A stretch of DNA of 64,000 bases from Fuerstiella sp. (GCA_014238335.1 JABABI010000015.1:35362-99361); one strand, 5' to 3'. Counted from the first letter of the stretch, positions 27,761-38,075 are shown. Translations and numbers: made by a program. Notes: generated by a model from the letters alone, not told the origin.

Positions 27761-27958
27761 CCGGGCATGCGGTGCAGTCACGGAATGTTGTGAAACCGGG
27801 GCGGTGAGGGATTTGGAGCGACGAACGAGTGAAACCTCGGGGCTTCCTTCGCGGGGTCAGTCCAGCCTTCGGCCACCCACCAGTCCGATACCACAATCCG
27901 TGACTGCATCCCGGGTACGCCGAGCAGTGGAACAGAGGTCGTCCGCCTGTTAACCTGT
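27761..27958. repeat. Possible dispersed repeat upstream of tyrS
   Basis: The 198 bases between the protease and tyrS read openly on the minus strand (27778-27972) with an odd composition, ending near ggatgcagtcacgga. No gene start, T-box leader or terminator could be recognised. I suspect a dispersed intergenic element because the stretch looks unrelated to either neighbour, but no second copy was found in this window. Confidence 0.25.
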
Positions 27959-29239
27959 GTGCCGTTCCGCATTTCCGATTGCCGTTTTCTTCAGACTGTT
28001 CGAGCGCAACCGTTGACCATTTCATTTCCTTCCGTCCAGGAACAACTCAGTATCATTTGTCGTGGTGTTGAGAAGATTGTTCCCGAAGAAGAGCTTGCGA
28101 AAAAGCTGCAGCACAGTCACGACACGGGAACACCGCTGCGAGTCAAGTACGGTATCGACCCAACCGGCATTGACGTACACCTTGGGCACACCGTACCGCT
28201 GCGTAAAATTCGCCAGTTTCAGGAAATTGGCCACCAGGCGGTTATCATTATCGGCAACTACACGGCGATGGTCGGTGACCCCAGTGGTCGTGATGAAGCA
28301 CGCAGCAAACGACTGACTGAAGACCAGGTGGAAGTGAACGCCCGCGAATATCTCACTCAGGTTGGCAAGGTTGTCGACATGGACAGGGCAGAGGTCCATC
28401 ACAACGGTGACTGGTTCGGCAAAATGTCGTTTGCCGACGTGTTGAATCTCTGCGGGCGAGTCACTGTCGCCCAGCTGTTGACACGCGATGAATTTGCCAA
28501 ACGTTATCGGGAAGAGAACCCCATCTTTCTGCACGAATGCCTATATCCGGTCATGCAGGCGTGGGACAGTGTTGAGATTAAATCTGACATTGAACTTGGC
28601 GGCACCGAGCAGTTGTACAGCTTCATGCTTGCCCGTGACCTGCAGGCGCAGCAGGGCATCAGTCAGCAAATCGGTATGATGTCGCCGATTCTTGTCGGCC
28701 TGGATGGCGTCAAACGCATGGGAAAAAGTCTGGGCAACTACATTGGCATTAGCGATGCGCCGTACGAGATGATGAAGAAGTTCATGCAGCTGCCCGACAG
28801 CGTGATGCAGATGTACTTCGAACTGCTGACAGAACTGCCGTTGGATGAAGTGAATCAACTGCTGACGGGGCATCCGAAGGAAGCCAAGGTGAAACTTGCC
28901 AGAACCGTCATCGGGGAATACCACGATGCTGCTCAGGGCGATGACGCGGCGAAGCGCTGGCAAAGAGAGATTGGCGGCGGCGGTCTTCCAGCAGATATTC
29001 CGGAAGTCGAACTTGCCTCCGGTGAACTGGATGACGGTGGGCTGCCCGCCTACCTGTTGCTGGTGAAGCTCGGGCTGCAGTCGTCAAATGGCGAAGCGCG
29101 ACGACTGATCGCTCAGGGCGGTGCAAAACTTGGTGAAGAAAAAGAAGTCATCGGTGACGCGAACCAGAAAATCAACGTCGAAAACGGTATGCTCGTGTGG
29201 GCGGGCAAAAAAAAATTCTGCCGCGTCACATTGACATAG
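27959..29239 (+). CDS. tyrS: Tyrosyl-tRNA synthetase
   Basis: A 426-residue class I synthetase that charges tRNA-Tyr with tyrosine. The HIGH-type motif is HLGH (residues 74-77, within GIDPTGIDVHLGH) and the KMSKS-type loop is KRMGKS (about residues 253-258). The C-terminal 65 residues form an S4 RNA-binding domain (LPAYLLLVKLGLQSSNGEAR). This arrangement fits the TyrZ-like subgroup. The GTG start at 27959 adds about 18 non-conserved residues; a TTG at 28013 would start closer to the conserved SVQEQLSII block, and neither has a strong ribosome binding site. It appears to be a single-gene unit. Confidence 0.96.
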   Translation: MPFRISDCRFLQTVRAQPLTISFPSVQEQLSIICRGVEKIVPEEELAKKLQHSHDTGTPLRVKYGIDPTGIDVHLGHTVPLRKIRQFQEIGHQAVIIIGNYTAMVGDPSGRDEARSKRLTEDQVEVNAREYLTQVGKVVDMDRAEVHHNGDWFGKMSFADVLNLCGRVTVAQLLTRDEFAKRYREENPIFLHECLYPVMQAWDSVEIKSDIELGGTEQLYSFMLARDLQAQQGISQQIGMMSPILVGLDGVKRMGKSLGNYIGISDAPYEMMKKFMQLPDSVMQMYFELLTELPLDEVNQLLTGHPKEAKVKLARTVIGEYHDAAQGDDAAKRWQREIGGGGLPADIPEVELASGELDDGGLPAYLLLVKLGLQSSNGEARRLIAQGGAKLGEEKEVIGDANQKINVENGMLVWAGKKKFCRVTLT

Positions 29240-29358
29240 GCAGTGAGTACTTTGCCACTTCTTCTTACTTGTGAGTGAGGGAGTGTGTGGCACTGCCAGT
29301 GCACACATCCGTACAACAGCTGATGTCCACGAACTTCGTGTTCCCGAAAGGAAACCCA

Positions 29359-30432
29359 ATGTCAACAGGATTTGGAATTGTCGGCACTGGCATGATTTCG
29401 CACTTTCACGCGAAGGCCATTGCCGAAATTGCGGGTGCCAGCGTTGTCGCGTGCTGCGATACGATCGAAGAGCGAGCAACCAGCTTTGCTGATGAATATG
29501 GCTGCAGGGCCTATACAAATATCGACGATATGCTGGCTGACGCAGACGTGCACATCGTCAATGTCTGTACGCCCAGCGGTGCCCACCGGGACCTCGCCGT
29601 TTCCGCTGCCAACGCAGGCAAACACGTGGTTGTTGAAAAACCGCTGGAGATCACTCTGGCTCGTTGCGACGCTATTATTAACGCCTGCAAAGAAAATACT
29701 GTTCGACTTTGCGCTATCTTTCCATCACGTTTCAGTTCCGTGAACATGGAGCTGAAGAAGGCCGTTGAAGAGGGTCGTTTCGGCAGACTGACGCTGGGCG
29801 ACACCTACGTTAAGTGGTGGCGAACTCAGGACTATTACGACAGCGGCGGATGGCGCGGGACATGGGGTATGGACGGTGGCGGAGCCTACATGAATCAGGC
29901 GATTCACCAGGTGGATCTGCTGTACTGGCTGATGGGCGATGTGGTCGAAGTCAATGGCATGACGGACACGCTGGCCCACGAACGAATTGAAGTGGAAGAC
30001 GTTGGTGTGGCTACGTTGCGCTTCGCAAACGGAGCGATCGGCGTCGTTGAAGCGACGACGGCTGCCTGGCCCGGCCTGTTGAAGAAAACCGAGATTCACG
30101 GCACCAAAGGCACCGCCATCGTTGAGCAGGATGACGTGGTGCGCTGGGAGTTCGAAGAGGAGACCGCGGACGACACGAAGATTCGCGAACAATTCAAAAC
30201 CGGTTCGTCCAATACGGGTGGTGCCGCCGATCCGAAGGCGATTTCACACGTGGGGCACCGAGACCAGCTGCAGGACTTCGTCAACGCCATCCAGCAGAAT
30301 GGAACTCCTCGAGTGGACGGCGTCGATGGTCGCAAGAGCGTCGAGATTATTCTTGCGATCTATCAGGCGGCGTGGTCCAAACAAACGGTGCGTCTTCCGC
30401 TGTCCGGCGACCCGGATCGACCGTCCTCGTAG
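29359..30432 (+). CDS. Gfo/Idh/MocA-family NAD(P)-dependent oxidoreductase
   Basis: A 357-residue enzyme from ATG 29359, chosen because AAAGGA lies just upstream and the Rossmann glycine motif GFGIVGTGMI then begins at residue 4. The family EKP motif is present (VVVEKPLEI), as is the second-domain His-containing helix MNQAIHQVDLLYW. Such enzymes oxidise or reduce hydroxyl groups on sugars, inositols or related polyols with NAD(P); substrate cannot be told. Planctomycetes carry many copies. An in-frame GTG/ATG further upstream would add 28 residues with no similarity to the family. It is followed, in convergent orientation after 27 bases, by the HPP gene. Confidence 0.93.
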   Translation: MSTGFGIVGTGMISHFHAKAIAEIAGASVVACCDTIEERATSFADEYGCRAYTNIDDMLADADVHIVNVCTPSGAHRDLAVSAANAGKHVVVEKPLEITLARCDAIINACKENTVRLCAIFPSRFSSVNMELKKAVEEGRFGRLTLGDTYVKWWRTQDYYDSGGWRGTWGMDGGGAYMNQAIHQVDLLYWLMGDVVEVNGMTDTLAHERIEVEDVGVATLRFANGAIGVVEATTAAWPGLLKKTEIHGTKGTAIVEQDDVVRWEFEEETADDTKIREQFKTGSSNTGGAADPKAISHVGHRDQLQDFVNAIQQNGTPRVDGVDGRKSVEIILAIYQAAWSKQTVRLPLSGDPDRPSS

Positions 30433-30459
30433 TCCTGACCAGCCGACATTTTGTTGACC

Positions 30460-31140
30460 TTACGGAGCACTGTCGCTGTCTGCAGTCGATCCGGATTCGG
30501 TGACGTTTTCATGTTCTGATTCTGTCTGAACGATCGTGACCAGCATTTCCCGCCCGTAATAGCTGCGTCGAAATTCGCGACCGAATGTTTTGAAAGTGAG
30601 GTCTTCGAGGTACGCGTAAGCCAGGATTTTGACGACGGTCAGCAGGCCCACAATCGCCAGCAGCAACATGACCAGTAACTGAGGTGGTCGGTCGTAAATA
30701 ATGAAAGCCAGGGCACTACCGATGGCGGCGGGGTGCATCGCGTCGGTCAGTCGCATCACGCTGATTGGAATTGCCACCGCCAGAAAACACTCCGCGGGTA
30801 ATGGCAGCCATGCGTTTTCGTGAACCGGGGACAGCATGACACAGACGACGGACGTGATCATGTAGGCTGCGACGATCGATCTCAGGCTGTTGGTCTTTGC
30901 CAGCGGAGCAAAGACCACACTTGCCGCAGACGATCCCAGACACGCAAACAGCAACAGATCGCCTTCCTCCAGAGTCGTCATTAACCATGCCACCAGGGCG
31001 ACGGCGGCTCCGGCAATGGCGCCGTTGACAATGGCGGCCTGCCAACTGTTGGCCTGCTCGATCCGGAAGAATGTCTGTTCCAAATCCTTTGCCAGCTTCC
31101 GGAGCGGGGCAACGATGATGTGAGGTTTCGTGGGTTTCAT
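30460..31140 (-). CDS. HPP-family integral membrane protein
   Basis: A 226-residue protein with about five TM segments between residues 35 and 180. Characteristic parts are AWLMTTLEEGDLLLFACLGS followed by SSAASVVFAPLAKTNSLRS and the family's HPx motif as TDAMHPAAIGSAL. The HPP family has been tied to nitrite transport in some plants and cyanobacteria; the role here is unknown. The C-terminal tail (about 190-226) is hydrophilic and acidic. Its stop lies 27 bases from the converging oxidoreductase, and a 226-base gap separates its start from the divergent PSCyt1 gene. Confidence 0.85.
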   Translation of the reverse strand: MKPTKPHIIVAPLRKLAKDLEQTFFRIEQANSWQAAIVNGAIAGAAVALVAWLMTTLEEGDLLLFACLGSSAASVVFAPLAKTNSLRSIVAAYMITSVVCVMLSPVHENAWLPLPAECFLAVAIPISVMRLTDAMHPAAIGSALAFIIYDRPPQLLVMLLLAIVGLLTVVKILAYAYLEDLTFKTFGREFRRSYYGREMLVTIVQTESEHENVTESGSTADSDSAP

Positions 31141-31366
31141 GGATCGTCGCCGGTTTATGTGCTGAGACGTCTACTGAGTGAAAATCTGTGGTCCTGTGAA
31201 TGGCGTCTTCCAGGCATCTGAAATCTCGGGTTTCAGGACACCTGCAAACTACCAACCTAATGAGATGTTTCGCTGATGTTTTGAGGCGAACTGCATGGTT
31301 GCGCTGACCGTTTTCCAGTGATGTCGCCACCCATTCGTCAAAGACATCGCAAGTCCTGTTGCTGCA

Positions 31367-34300
31367 GTGTCACAGATTCAGCGTTCGTCGGCGAGGTCGT
31401 TCGCTACACTCAGCAAGCCAGTGAGGATAGGATTCACAGATCGTTCCTTCCTACTGGAATCTCCCGCCTTGCCTTCGTACGACTCATTTCTGCGCCACGG
31501 TCCAGCTGTCCCGCTGACGATCTGTATTTTGATCGGCTTGCCGGTCACCGGCAGCGCTGTTGCCATTGATGAACGGGCGGTCGACTTCAATCGCGATATC
31601 CGACCGATTCTGGCGGACAAATGCTTTCATTGTCATGGTCCTGATCCCGGAACTCGCAAAGCCGATCTGCGACTGGATCAGGAGTCAGGTGCGAACGAAA
31701 GTGTGGTCGTTGCTGGCAAGTCATCAGAAAGTGAATTGATCCGCCGTCTGGTTTCAACGGATTCTGACGAAGTGATGCCGCCGCGAGATTCCGGGAAAGA
31801 AGTTACGCCTGATCAGATCGAATTACTTAAACGCTGGGTTGACGGCGGTGCGGCATGGAGGAATCACTGGTCGTTTGAACGACCAGTGAAGACGCCGCTT
31901 CCTGCAGTGACCGACCGCTCATGGCCAAAGAATGCCGTCGACAATTTCGTAATGGAGCAGCTGCAACGTCATCAGTTGACGCCGTCGGCGGAGGCCAGTC
32001 GAGAGGCTTTGGCGCGACGTGTGTCATTCGACCTGACCGGCCTGCCGCCAACTCCGGAACGCGTACGCCGTTTCGTGAATGATACGTCGCCCGCGGCATA
32101 CGAAGAATTGGTTGACGAGTTGCTGCAGTCGAAGCACTACGGTGAGCGGATGGCGATGGGGTGGCTGGACTTAGCTCGGTACGCCGATTCAGACGGCTAT
32201 CAGGCCGATGCGACCCGGCAGAACTGGCCGTGGCGCGACTGGGTCATCGATGCTTACAACAGCAACATGCCGTTTGATCAGTTTACGATCGAACAGTTTG
32301 CTGGTGATCTTGTGCAGGACGCCACACAGGAACAGATCCTGGCGACCTGTTTTCACCGTAATCACATGCACAACGGTGAAGGCGGTCGTGACCCGGAAGA
32401 ATCGCGAACAGAATACGTGATTGACCGAGTCAACACGGTGGGCACTGTCTGGCTTGGTTTAACCCTGGGGTGTGCTCAATGCCACAGCCATAAATACGAT
32501 CCGGTTTCGCAGACTGAGTATTACCAGCTGAATGCGTTCTTCAACAGCATCGACGAATCGGGGAAGGCTGGCGGCGGCGCCGCCCCATTCCTGAAATACA
32601 CCTCGCCGTATGTCGCGGATGGACTCGAAGACAGTATGGCCTGGTTGAATCAGGTCGAATCCCGTCTGCAGAAAGTCCGCGAAGAAGAGTTGCGGCACTT
32701 TGACGAATGGCTGGCACAACAACAGGAACGAATCGCTGCGGCAGCGGGGAACTATTCTTCATGGAAGGCTTTTTCTGCGACGCGCAGTGATACAACGGGC
32801 GGAACGTCGCTGCAGCAGAGTAATTTTGTCTTCGGCGTATCGGGGCAGGATCCGCGACACGACGATTATCTGATGACCATTGCGCCACAGCTGCCGCGCG
32901 TGACAGGCATGCGACTGACTGTACTTCCGTCACCCGATGCCGGGGGAAACCTGTCACGTTTTCGTGACGGACACATCATTCTGACAAACCTGAAAGTCCG
33001 CAGGCGTTCGGCCGATGGAACTCAGGAACGTGATGTTGCAATCAGCGACACAGTCGCGACGTACGAAGCCGCGAAAAGCGGTCGAGTTTATGGACCTGTT
33101 AACACAGTGCTGGACGACGATCCTCGCAGCGGCTGGATGACGACGGGCAGCCGGGCCGACGAAAAGAAGGTCGCCGCGTTTGTGTTCAGAGAACCGATTG
33201 TGCTGACGGACGGCGAGAGTCTGGTCGTCGAACTTCGGCAGAGGTCGTTGCGAGGCTATTCAAACCTGCAGCGGTTCACGCTTGAGTTCACCGATGAGGC
33301 GGGGCCTGCCGCGAAGACGCTGGGCACGACGCCACTGGAGAACCTGGCTTCCGGTGCTGCCAGCGTGTCCGCCGATCTTCGCAAACGGCTGGAGGTCCAG
33401 TTTCTGGCTGACCGAACGCGCATGCGCGACGCTCAGGACGCGGTGGACAAAGGGAAGCGTCGCAAGGGTGTGTACGTGACCGCAGCAAAACCGCAAAACG
33501 TCACTGTGCTGAAGGAACGAAACAAGCCTCGCGACATGCAACTCCTCGTTCGCGGTGTCTGGAACAACAAAGGCGACAGTGTTGTTCCTGCGACGCCGAT
33601 TGCGATCTCTTCTGAGGGGCCCGCGCCCTCGAATCGACTGACATTGGCGCAGTGGCTCGTCAGTCAGGACAATCCTCTGACAGCCCGAGTCGCCGTGAAT
33701 CGTTACTGGCAGATGTACTTCGGTTACGGTCTGGTGCGCACGCCCGGTGACTTCGGAACACAGGGAGAACCGCCCACGCACCCGAAACTGCTGGACTGGG
33801 TGGCGGCCGAATTCATGGAATCCGGCTGGGATGTCAAACACATCCAGCGACTTATTGTGACCAGTGCGACTTATCGGCAGAGTTCGAATGCTACGCCCAG
33901 ACAGCTGTTGGAAGATCCGGACAATCGGCGACTTGCGCGAGCAACCCGGTTTCGTCTGCCGAGCTGGATGATCCGCGACGCCGCGCTCGCATCCAGCGGA
34001 TTGCTGTCAGAACGCGTCGGCGGTCCACCCGTGTATCCGTTCCAGCCACCAGGAGCATGGCTGGATGCGACGATGGGACGGTTTCGGTATGAAGCCAGTG
34101 TCGGTTCAGATCTTTATCGTCGCAGTATCTACACCTTCTGGAGACGTTCCGTCGGGCCGACCGGGATGTTCGACGCATCCAAGCGGCGCGTCTGTGAGGT
34201 CCGCGCTGTGCGAACCAATACTCCTTTGCAGGCCCTGACACTGATGAACGATGAGACCTTTGCCGAAGCCGCTAAGATGCTCGCTGACTCTGCCGTCAGC

Positions 34301-34561
34301 CGTCACGAGATGCCTCGTGATCGCATCCGTGACATTTTCGAGCGAGTGCTGCTACGACGACCGGCTGAGAAAGAGCTTGCCGTGTTGACCCGCCAGGTAG
34401 GCGTACATCTGGACGAGTATAAAGGCGACGGTCCCGGTGCCGCTGCAGTGATTTCCGTCGGGCAGTCGGTTGTTGAAACACAGGATTCATCACTTGCAGC
34501 CGCCTACACGATACTTGCCACCACAATACTCAACCTCGATGAGGCGATCACCCACGAATAA
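31367..34561 (+). CDS. PSCyt1-DUF1549-DUF1553 protein with galactose-binding-like insert
   Basis: Up to 1064 residues. The N-terminal planctomycete cytochrome C (PSCyt1) domain has one haem site CFHCH (Cys86) within RPILADKCFHCHGPDPGTRK. DUF1549 follows (about 185-395, with WLDLARYADSDGYQ and GCAQCHSHKYDP, a second CxxCH), then an insert (about 500-640) resembling a discoidin/galactose-binding domain (SGWMTTGSRADEKKVAAFVF), then DUF1553 (about 755-1040: LTLAQWLVSQDNPLTARVAV, NTPLQALTLMND). Exported redox protein of unknown substrate. GTG 31367 has no good ribosome site; TTG 31469 would place the signal segment VPLTICILIGLPVTGSAVA near the N-terminus. A DUF1501 partner follows after 84 bases. 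Confidence 0.92.
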   Translation: MSQIQRSSARSFATLSKPVRIGFTDRSFLLESPALPSYDSFLRHGPAVPLTICILIGLPVTGSAVAIDERAVDFNRDIRPILADKCFHCHGPDPGTRKADLRLDQESGANESVVVAGKSSESELIRRLVSTDSDEVMPPRDSGKEVTPDQIELLKRWVDGGAAWRNHWSFERPVKTPLPAVTDRSWPKNAVDNFVMEQLQRHQLTPSAEASREALARRVSFDLTGLPPTPERVRRFVNDTSPAAYEELVDELLQSKHYGERMAMGWLDLARYADSDGYQADATRQNWPWRDWVIDAYNSNMPFDQFTIEQFAGDLVQDATQEQILATCFHRNHMHNGEGGRDPEESRTEYVIDRVNTVGTVWLGLTLGCAQCHSHKYDPVSQTEYYQLNAFFNSIDESGKAGGGAAPFLKYTSPYVADGLEDSMAWLNQVESRLQKVREEELRHFDEWLAQQQERIAAAAGNYSSWKAFSATRSDTTGGTSLQQSNFVFGVSGQDPRHDDYLMTIAPQLPRVTGMRLTVLPSPDAGGNLSRFRDGHIILTNLKVRRRSADGTQERDVAISDTVATYEAAKSGRVYGPVNTVLDDDPRSGWMTTGSRADEKKVAAFVFREPIVLTDGESLVVELRQRSLRGYSNLQRFTLEFTDEAGPAAKTLGTTPLENLASGAASVSADLRKRLEVQFLADRTRMRDAQDAVDKGKRRKGVYVTAAKPQNVTVLKERNKPRDMQLLVRGVWNNKGDSVVPATPIAISSEGPAPSNRLTLAQWLVSQDNPLTARVAVNRYWQMYFGYGLVRTPGDFGTQGEPPTHPKLLDWVAAEFMESGWDVKHIQRLIVTSATYRQSSNATPRQLLEDPDNRRLARATRFRLPSWMIRDAALASSGLLSERVGGPPVYPFQPPGAWLDATMGRFRYEASVGSDLYRRSIYTFWRRSVGPTGMFDASKRRVCEVRAVRTNTPLQALTLMNDETFAEAAKMLADSAVSRHEMPRDRIRDIFERVLLRRPAEKELAVLTRQVGVHLDEYKGDGPGAAAVISVGQSVVETQDSSLAAAYTILATTILNLDEAITHE

Positions 34562-34645
34562 TCTGTTTGACCCTGGTGTCTTCGTTCGTTCTGAATTGAA
34601 CGCCGCCCATTCCACAACTCAGCGTTTCAGATAGTTACTTGTTTG

Positions 34646-36085
34646 ATGAATCAACCACTCGACATAATGCGGTCGACGCGACGTCATTTCCTCGGACGTG
34701 GCACTGGCATCGGCCTGGGCGCCATTGCACTGAATGCACTAAATACCGAAAGTGGGGTGTCCGCAGACCGTGACAGCCTGATTGGGACACACTTTCCGGC
34801 CAAAGCAAAACGAGTCATTTATCTTACTCAGTCAGGTGGGCCAACGCAGATTGAACTGTTCGACTGGAAACCCGGCCTGGCAAAGCTGGAAGGAACCGTG
34901 CTGCCGGATTCGATTCGCAATGGACAGCGTCTGACTTCGATGACGGCAAGCCAGAAACAAATCGTCATGGGGCCCCGCGCGAGGTTTCATCGTCACGGAC
35001 AGAGTGGTGCCGCGGTTGGTGAGTGGCTGCCGCATATCGGGTCTGTCGCTGACGAGCTGTGTTTTGTGAAGTCGATGTATACGGAATACATCAACCATGC
35101 TCCGGCCATGACGTTCATGCTGACGGGAAATCAGATTCCCGGTCGTCCGTCTGTGGGAGCATGGGCCAGTTATGGACTCGGTTCCGAAAATCGAAACCTG
35201 CCGGACTACATTGTGCTGGTGTCAAAAATGCAGCGACCGAGCGATCAGCCGCTGTATGAGTATTACTGGGGATCCGGATTTCTGCCGTCACGATACCAGG
35301 GTGTTAAGTTTCGGTCCGGCAGCGAACCCGTATTGTACCTGAGTGACCCACATGGTGTTTCACGAAGGACTCGGCGGACCATGCTGGACAGTCTGGGTTC
35401 GCTTAACAGAATTCGGCAACAGACAACCGGTGATCCGGAAATTGATACTCGCATTCGCCAGTACGAAATGTCGTACCGCATGCAGACTTCGGTGCCGGAG
35501 TTGATGGATCTGTCCGAAGAGACCGAATCAACGTTCAGGCTGTATGGTCCGGAATCACGTCGTCCGGGTTCCTATGCGGCGAATTGCATTCTGGCACGAC
35601 GGCTGGTGGAACGAGGTGTGCGTTTTATTCAGCTGTTTCACCCCGACTGGGACCACCACAAGAAGATGACGGCGTGGTGCCCGGACCGCTGTCGCGACAC
35701 CGATCAGCCCACGGCCGGACTGATCCAGGATCTCAAGCAGCGTGGGTTGCTTGAAGATACCCTGGTCGTCTGGGGGGGTGAGTTTGGTCGAGGCGTTGTT
35801 GGGCAGGGCAATTTTTCCAGTCCCGAAGCCGGTCGTGATCACCATCCTCGTTGTTTCACCGTTCTGCTTGCCGGCGGCGGAATCAAATCCGGTATTACCT
35901 GGGGAGCGACCGACGACTTCAGCTACAACGTGGCCGAGGACGGCGTGCACGTCCACGACCTGCAGGCCACCATTCTGCATCAGCTGGGCATGGACCACCG
36001 GCGATTGACGTATCGATTTCAGGGGTTGGACATGCGTTTGACCGGGGTCGAAGCGCATGATCCGGTTCATGGCATCATCGCCTGA
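34646..36085 (+). CDS. DUF1501 protein with Tat-type signal
   Basis: A 479-residue protein from ATG 34646 (an adjacent TTG 34643 is less likely). The N-terminus has a twin-arginine signal, STRRHFLGRGTGIGLGAIAL, so it should be exported folded. The body is the DUF1501 domain, an alkaline-phosphatase/sulfatase-like fold: RVIYLTQSGGPTQIELFDWK at the start, GVRFIQLFHPDWDHH in the middle, TLVVWGGEFGRG and DGVHVHDLQATILHQLGMDH near the end. No biochemical function is established for DUF1501. It pairs with the upstream PSCyt1 gene, an arrangement seen three times in this window. Confidence 0.94.
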   Translation: MNQPLDIMRSTRRHFLGRGTGIGLGAIALNALNTESGVSADRDSLIGTHFPAKAKRVIYLTQSGGPTQIELFDWKPGLAKLEGTVLPDSIRNGQRLTSMTASQKQIVMGPRARFHRHGQSGAAVGEWLPHIGSVADELCFVKSMYTEYINHAPAMTFMLTGNQIPGRPSVGAWASYGLGSENRNLPDYIVLVSKMQRPSDQPLYEYYWGSGFLPSRYQGVKFRSGSEPVLYLSDPHGVSRRTRRTMLDSLGSLNRIRQQTTGDPEIDTRIRQYEMSYRMQTSVPELMDLSEETESTFRLYGPESRRPGSYAANCILARRLVERGVRFIQLFHPDWDHHKKMTAWCPDRCRDTDQPTAGLIQDLKQRGLLEDTLVVWGGEFGRGVVGQGNFSSPEAGRDHHPRCFTVLLAGGGIKSGITWGATDDFSYNVAEDGVHVHDLQATILHQLGMDHRRLTYRFQGLDMRLTGVEAHDPVHGIIA

Positions 36086-36461
36086 GTCATTTCGTCATGA
36101 TGAACAGCTGCAGTTACGTGACTGCCGTTAAGCGTTCCAGGGACCGTGGCTGCGTTTGGTAAGGCATCCTGGGCCGCCGATTTTGAACGTCGCGGCAACT
36201 GCGGTGGCGCCAACGTAAGCCACCGTCATTTGCCTTAACATTCGGCATGCCGTTCCTTCCGATTACTGCCTGGCTCGCTGTACGTACACAACGTCCCTCT
36301 GTAGATTCCCTGTCCGGAATTGCGTGTATGGTCCTTCGGCTCGCCTGTCGGGCGCCCTCGACATAGTGATCTGCGACGGCTTGCAGATGGCTTGCGCGGT
36401 CAATTTGGGTTAGTTTCTGTCCCGAACAGAACCAGCCTACGAACAAAGTCAGGTGCTACTC
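36086..36461. other. Intergenic region, about 375 bases
   Basis: Between the DUF1501 gene and the PYROXD2-like gene, same strand. A minus-strand open frame (36114-36446) fills it but has no start context and a skewed, Arg/Ser-rich composition. No terminator hairpin with a T-run seen. May hold a promoter for the downstream gene or a dispersed intergenic repeat. Confidence 0.35.
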
Positions 36462-38075
36462 ATGTACGATTGCATCATCATTGGTGCCGGACACAACGGC
36501 CTCATTTGCGCGAACTATCTGGCGAAAAAAGGCCGGAAGGTCCTGGTTCTCGAAAAGCGGCACCTGGTCGGTGGCTGCACTGTGACCGAGGAAATCGGTC
36601 CCGGATACAAAGCCTCGACCTGCTCCTACGTCGTCAGTCTATTGCTGCCGGAGATTGTCGAGGAACTGGAGCTGAAGAGACACGGCTTTAAGACTTTGCC
36701 GAGAAATCCTTCGGCATTCACGCCGTTTGAAGATGGGCGGTACCTCTTCCTGGGACCGGACCAGAAGGCCAACTACGAAGAGATTAGAAAATTCTCTGAG
36801 AAGGATGCCAAAGCCTACGGCGAGTACGAGGCTTTTCTGGAACGTGTTGCCGAACAACTCGAGCCAATTCTCAATATGAGGGCTCCGGACCTCTTTCCGC
36901 TGCCATCCTCCTGGAGAAAGCTCTCGCTCGGCAAACGCCTGAGCGATTTGAAGATTGCCTGGCAATTGCGAAAAGCGATGAAGAATCTGGGTGAGGACTT
37001 GCCCGAAGCGCTGGAGTTGATGACCGGCAACGCGAAGACAATCCTTGACCGTTGGTTCGAATCGGACGAGCTAAAAGGCACGATCGCCACCGACGCGATT
37101 ATCGGCAGCTTCGGGCCGTATTCTGCTCCGGGAAGTTCGTATGTGTTGTTGCACCATGTGATGGGTTCCGCCGGCGGCGCACGCGGCGTGTGGGCGTATG
37201 TCGAAGGGGGAATGGGTGCGCTGGCCGATGCGATCGCTTCCTCAGCTAAGGAAAAGGGCGTGGAGATTCGTGTCAACGCGTCGATCGAAGAAATCCTTGT
37301 GGCTGGTGGTCAGATCACAGGAGTTCGGCTTGAAGATGGAGAAGTGATCAAAGCACGCAGGGTTGCCTCCAGTGTCGACATGAATCACACGTTTGGGAAG
37401 ATGATGGACCCGGTTCACGTTCCTGACGCTTTTCAAAAGGCCGTGAAACGCATCGACTACTCCAGCGCTACGCTCAAGATCAACCTGGCGGTGAGTGAGT
37501 TGCCGGACTTCACCTGTCTGCCTGGAAACAGGGATGTCGGTCCGCAGCATCGAGGCACGATCCACATCGGTGCCACCCCCGATTACATCGAACGAGCCTA
37601 TGACGACGCTAAGTATGGACATCCGTCCAAACGACCGATCGTTGAAATGACGATTCCGACTTCCGTCGATCGAACGCTGGCTCCCGAAGGTCATCATATT
37701 CTTTCGCTGTTCGTTCAATACGCGCCCTATAAGCTGGCCGAAGGTACGTGGGACGATATCAAGGATGAGTTTGCGGACCGCTGCACCGCCGAAATCGCGC
37801 GGTATGCTCCCAACGTTCCTGCTTCGATTCTGTACCGTCAGATTGTCACGCCGGTTGACCTTGAGAAAACTTTTTCTCTGACTGGTGGCAACATCATGCA
37901 GGGATGCATCGGCCTGAACCAGTTGGGACCGATGAGACCGGTTCCTGGCTGGAGCGACCATCGGACGCCGGTGAAGGGCCTATACATCTGTGGCGCCGCG
38001 TCTCATCCCGGCGGAGGAGTGATGGGAGCCTGCGGGAAAAACGCGGCGGTCGAAATACTGAAAGACGGAAAATAG
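36462..38075 (+). CDS. FAD-dependent phytoene-desaturase/PYROXD2-like oxidoreductase
   Basis: A 537-residue flavoprotein from ATG 36462, which starts directly at the dinucleotide-binding motif MYDCIIIGAGHNGLICANYL; a GTG at 36453 would add three residues. After the first strand comes VLVLEKRHLVGGC, typical of the CrtI/PYROXD2 group, and near the end the second FAD contact GLYICGAASHPGGGVMGACG. Unlike true carotenoid desaturases the neighbourhood has no crt genes. PYROXD2 relatives occur widely in bacteria with unassigned substrates. Stand-alone transcription is likely since a candidate terminator follows. Confidence 0.9.
   Translation: MYDCIIIGAGHNGLICANYLAKKGRKVLVLEKRHLVGGCTVTEEIGPGYKASTCSYVVSLLLPEIVEELELKRHGFKTLPRNPSAFTPFEDGRYLFLGPDQKANYEEIRKFSEKDAKAYGEYEAFLERVAEQLEPILNMRAPDLFPLPSSWRKLSLGKRLSDLKIAWQLRKAMKNLGEDLPEALELMTGNAKTILDRWFESDELKGTIATDAIIGSFGPYSAPGSSYVLLHHVMGSAGGARGVWAYVEGGMGALADAIASSAKEKGVEIRVNASIEEILVAGGQITGVRLEDGEVIKARRVASSVDMNHTFGKMMDPVHVPDAFQKAVKRIDYSSATLKINLAVSELPDFTCLPGNRDVGPQHRGTIHIGATPDYIERAYDDAKYGHPSKRPIVEMTIPTSVDRTLAPEGHHILSLFVQYAPYKLAEGTWDDIKDEFADRCTAEIARYAPNVPASILYRQIVTPVDLEKTFSLTGGNIMQGCIGLNQLGPMRPVPGWSDHRTPVKGLYICGAASHPGGGVMGACGKNAAVEILKDGK

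Noticed and set aside
37242..37961. 239-codon minus-strand frame inside the PYROXD2-like gene
   Set aside because: Antisense to a clear flavoprotein, no start context or family signature; typical high-GC shadow.
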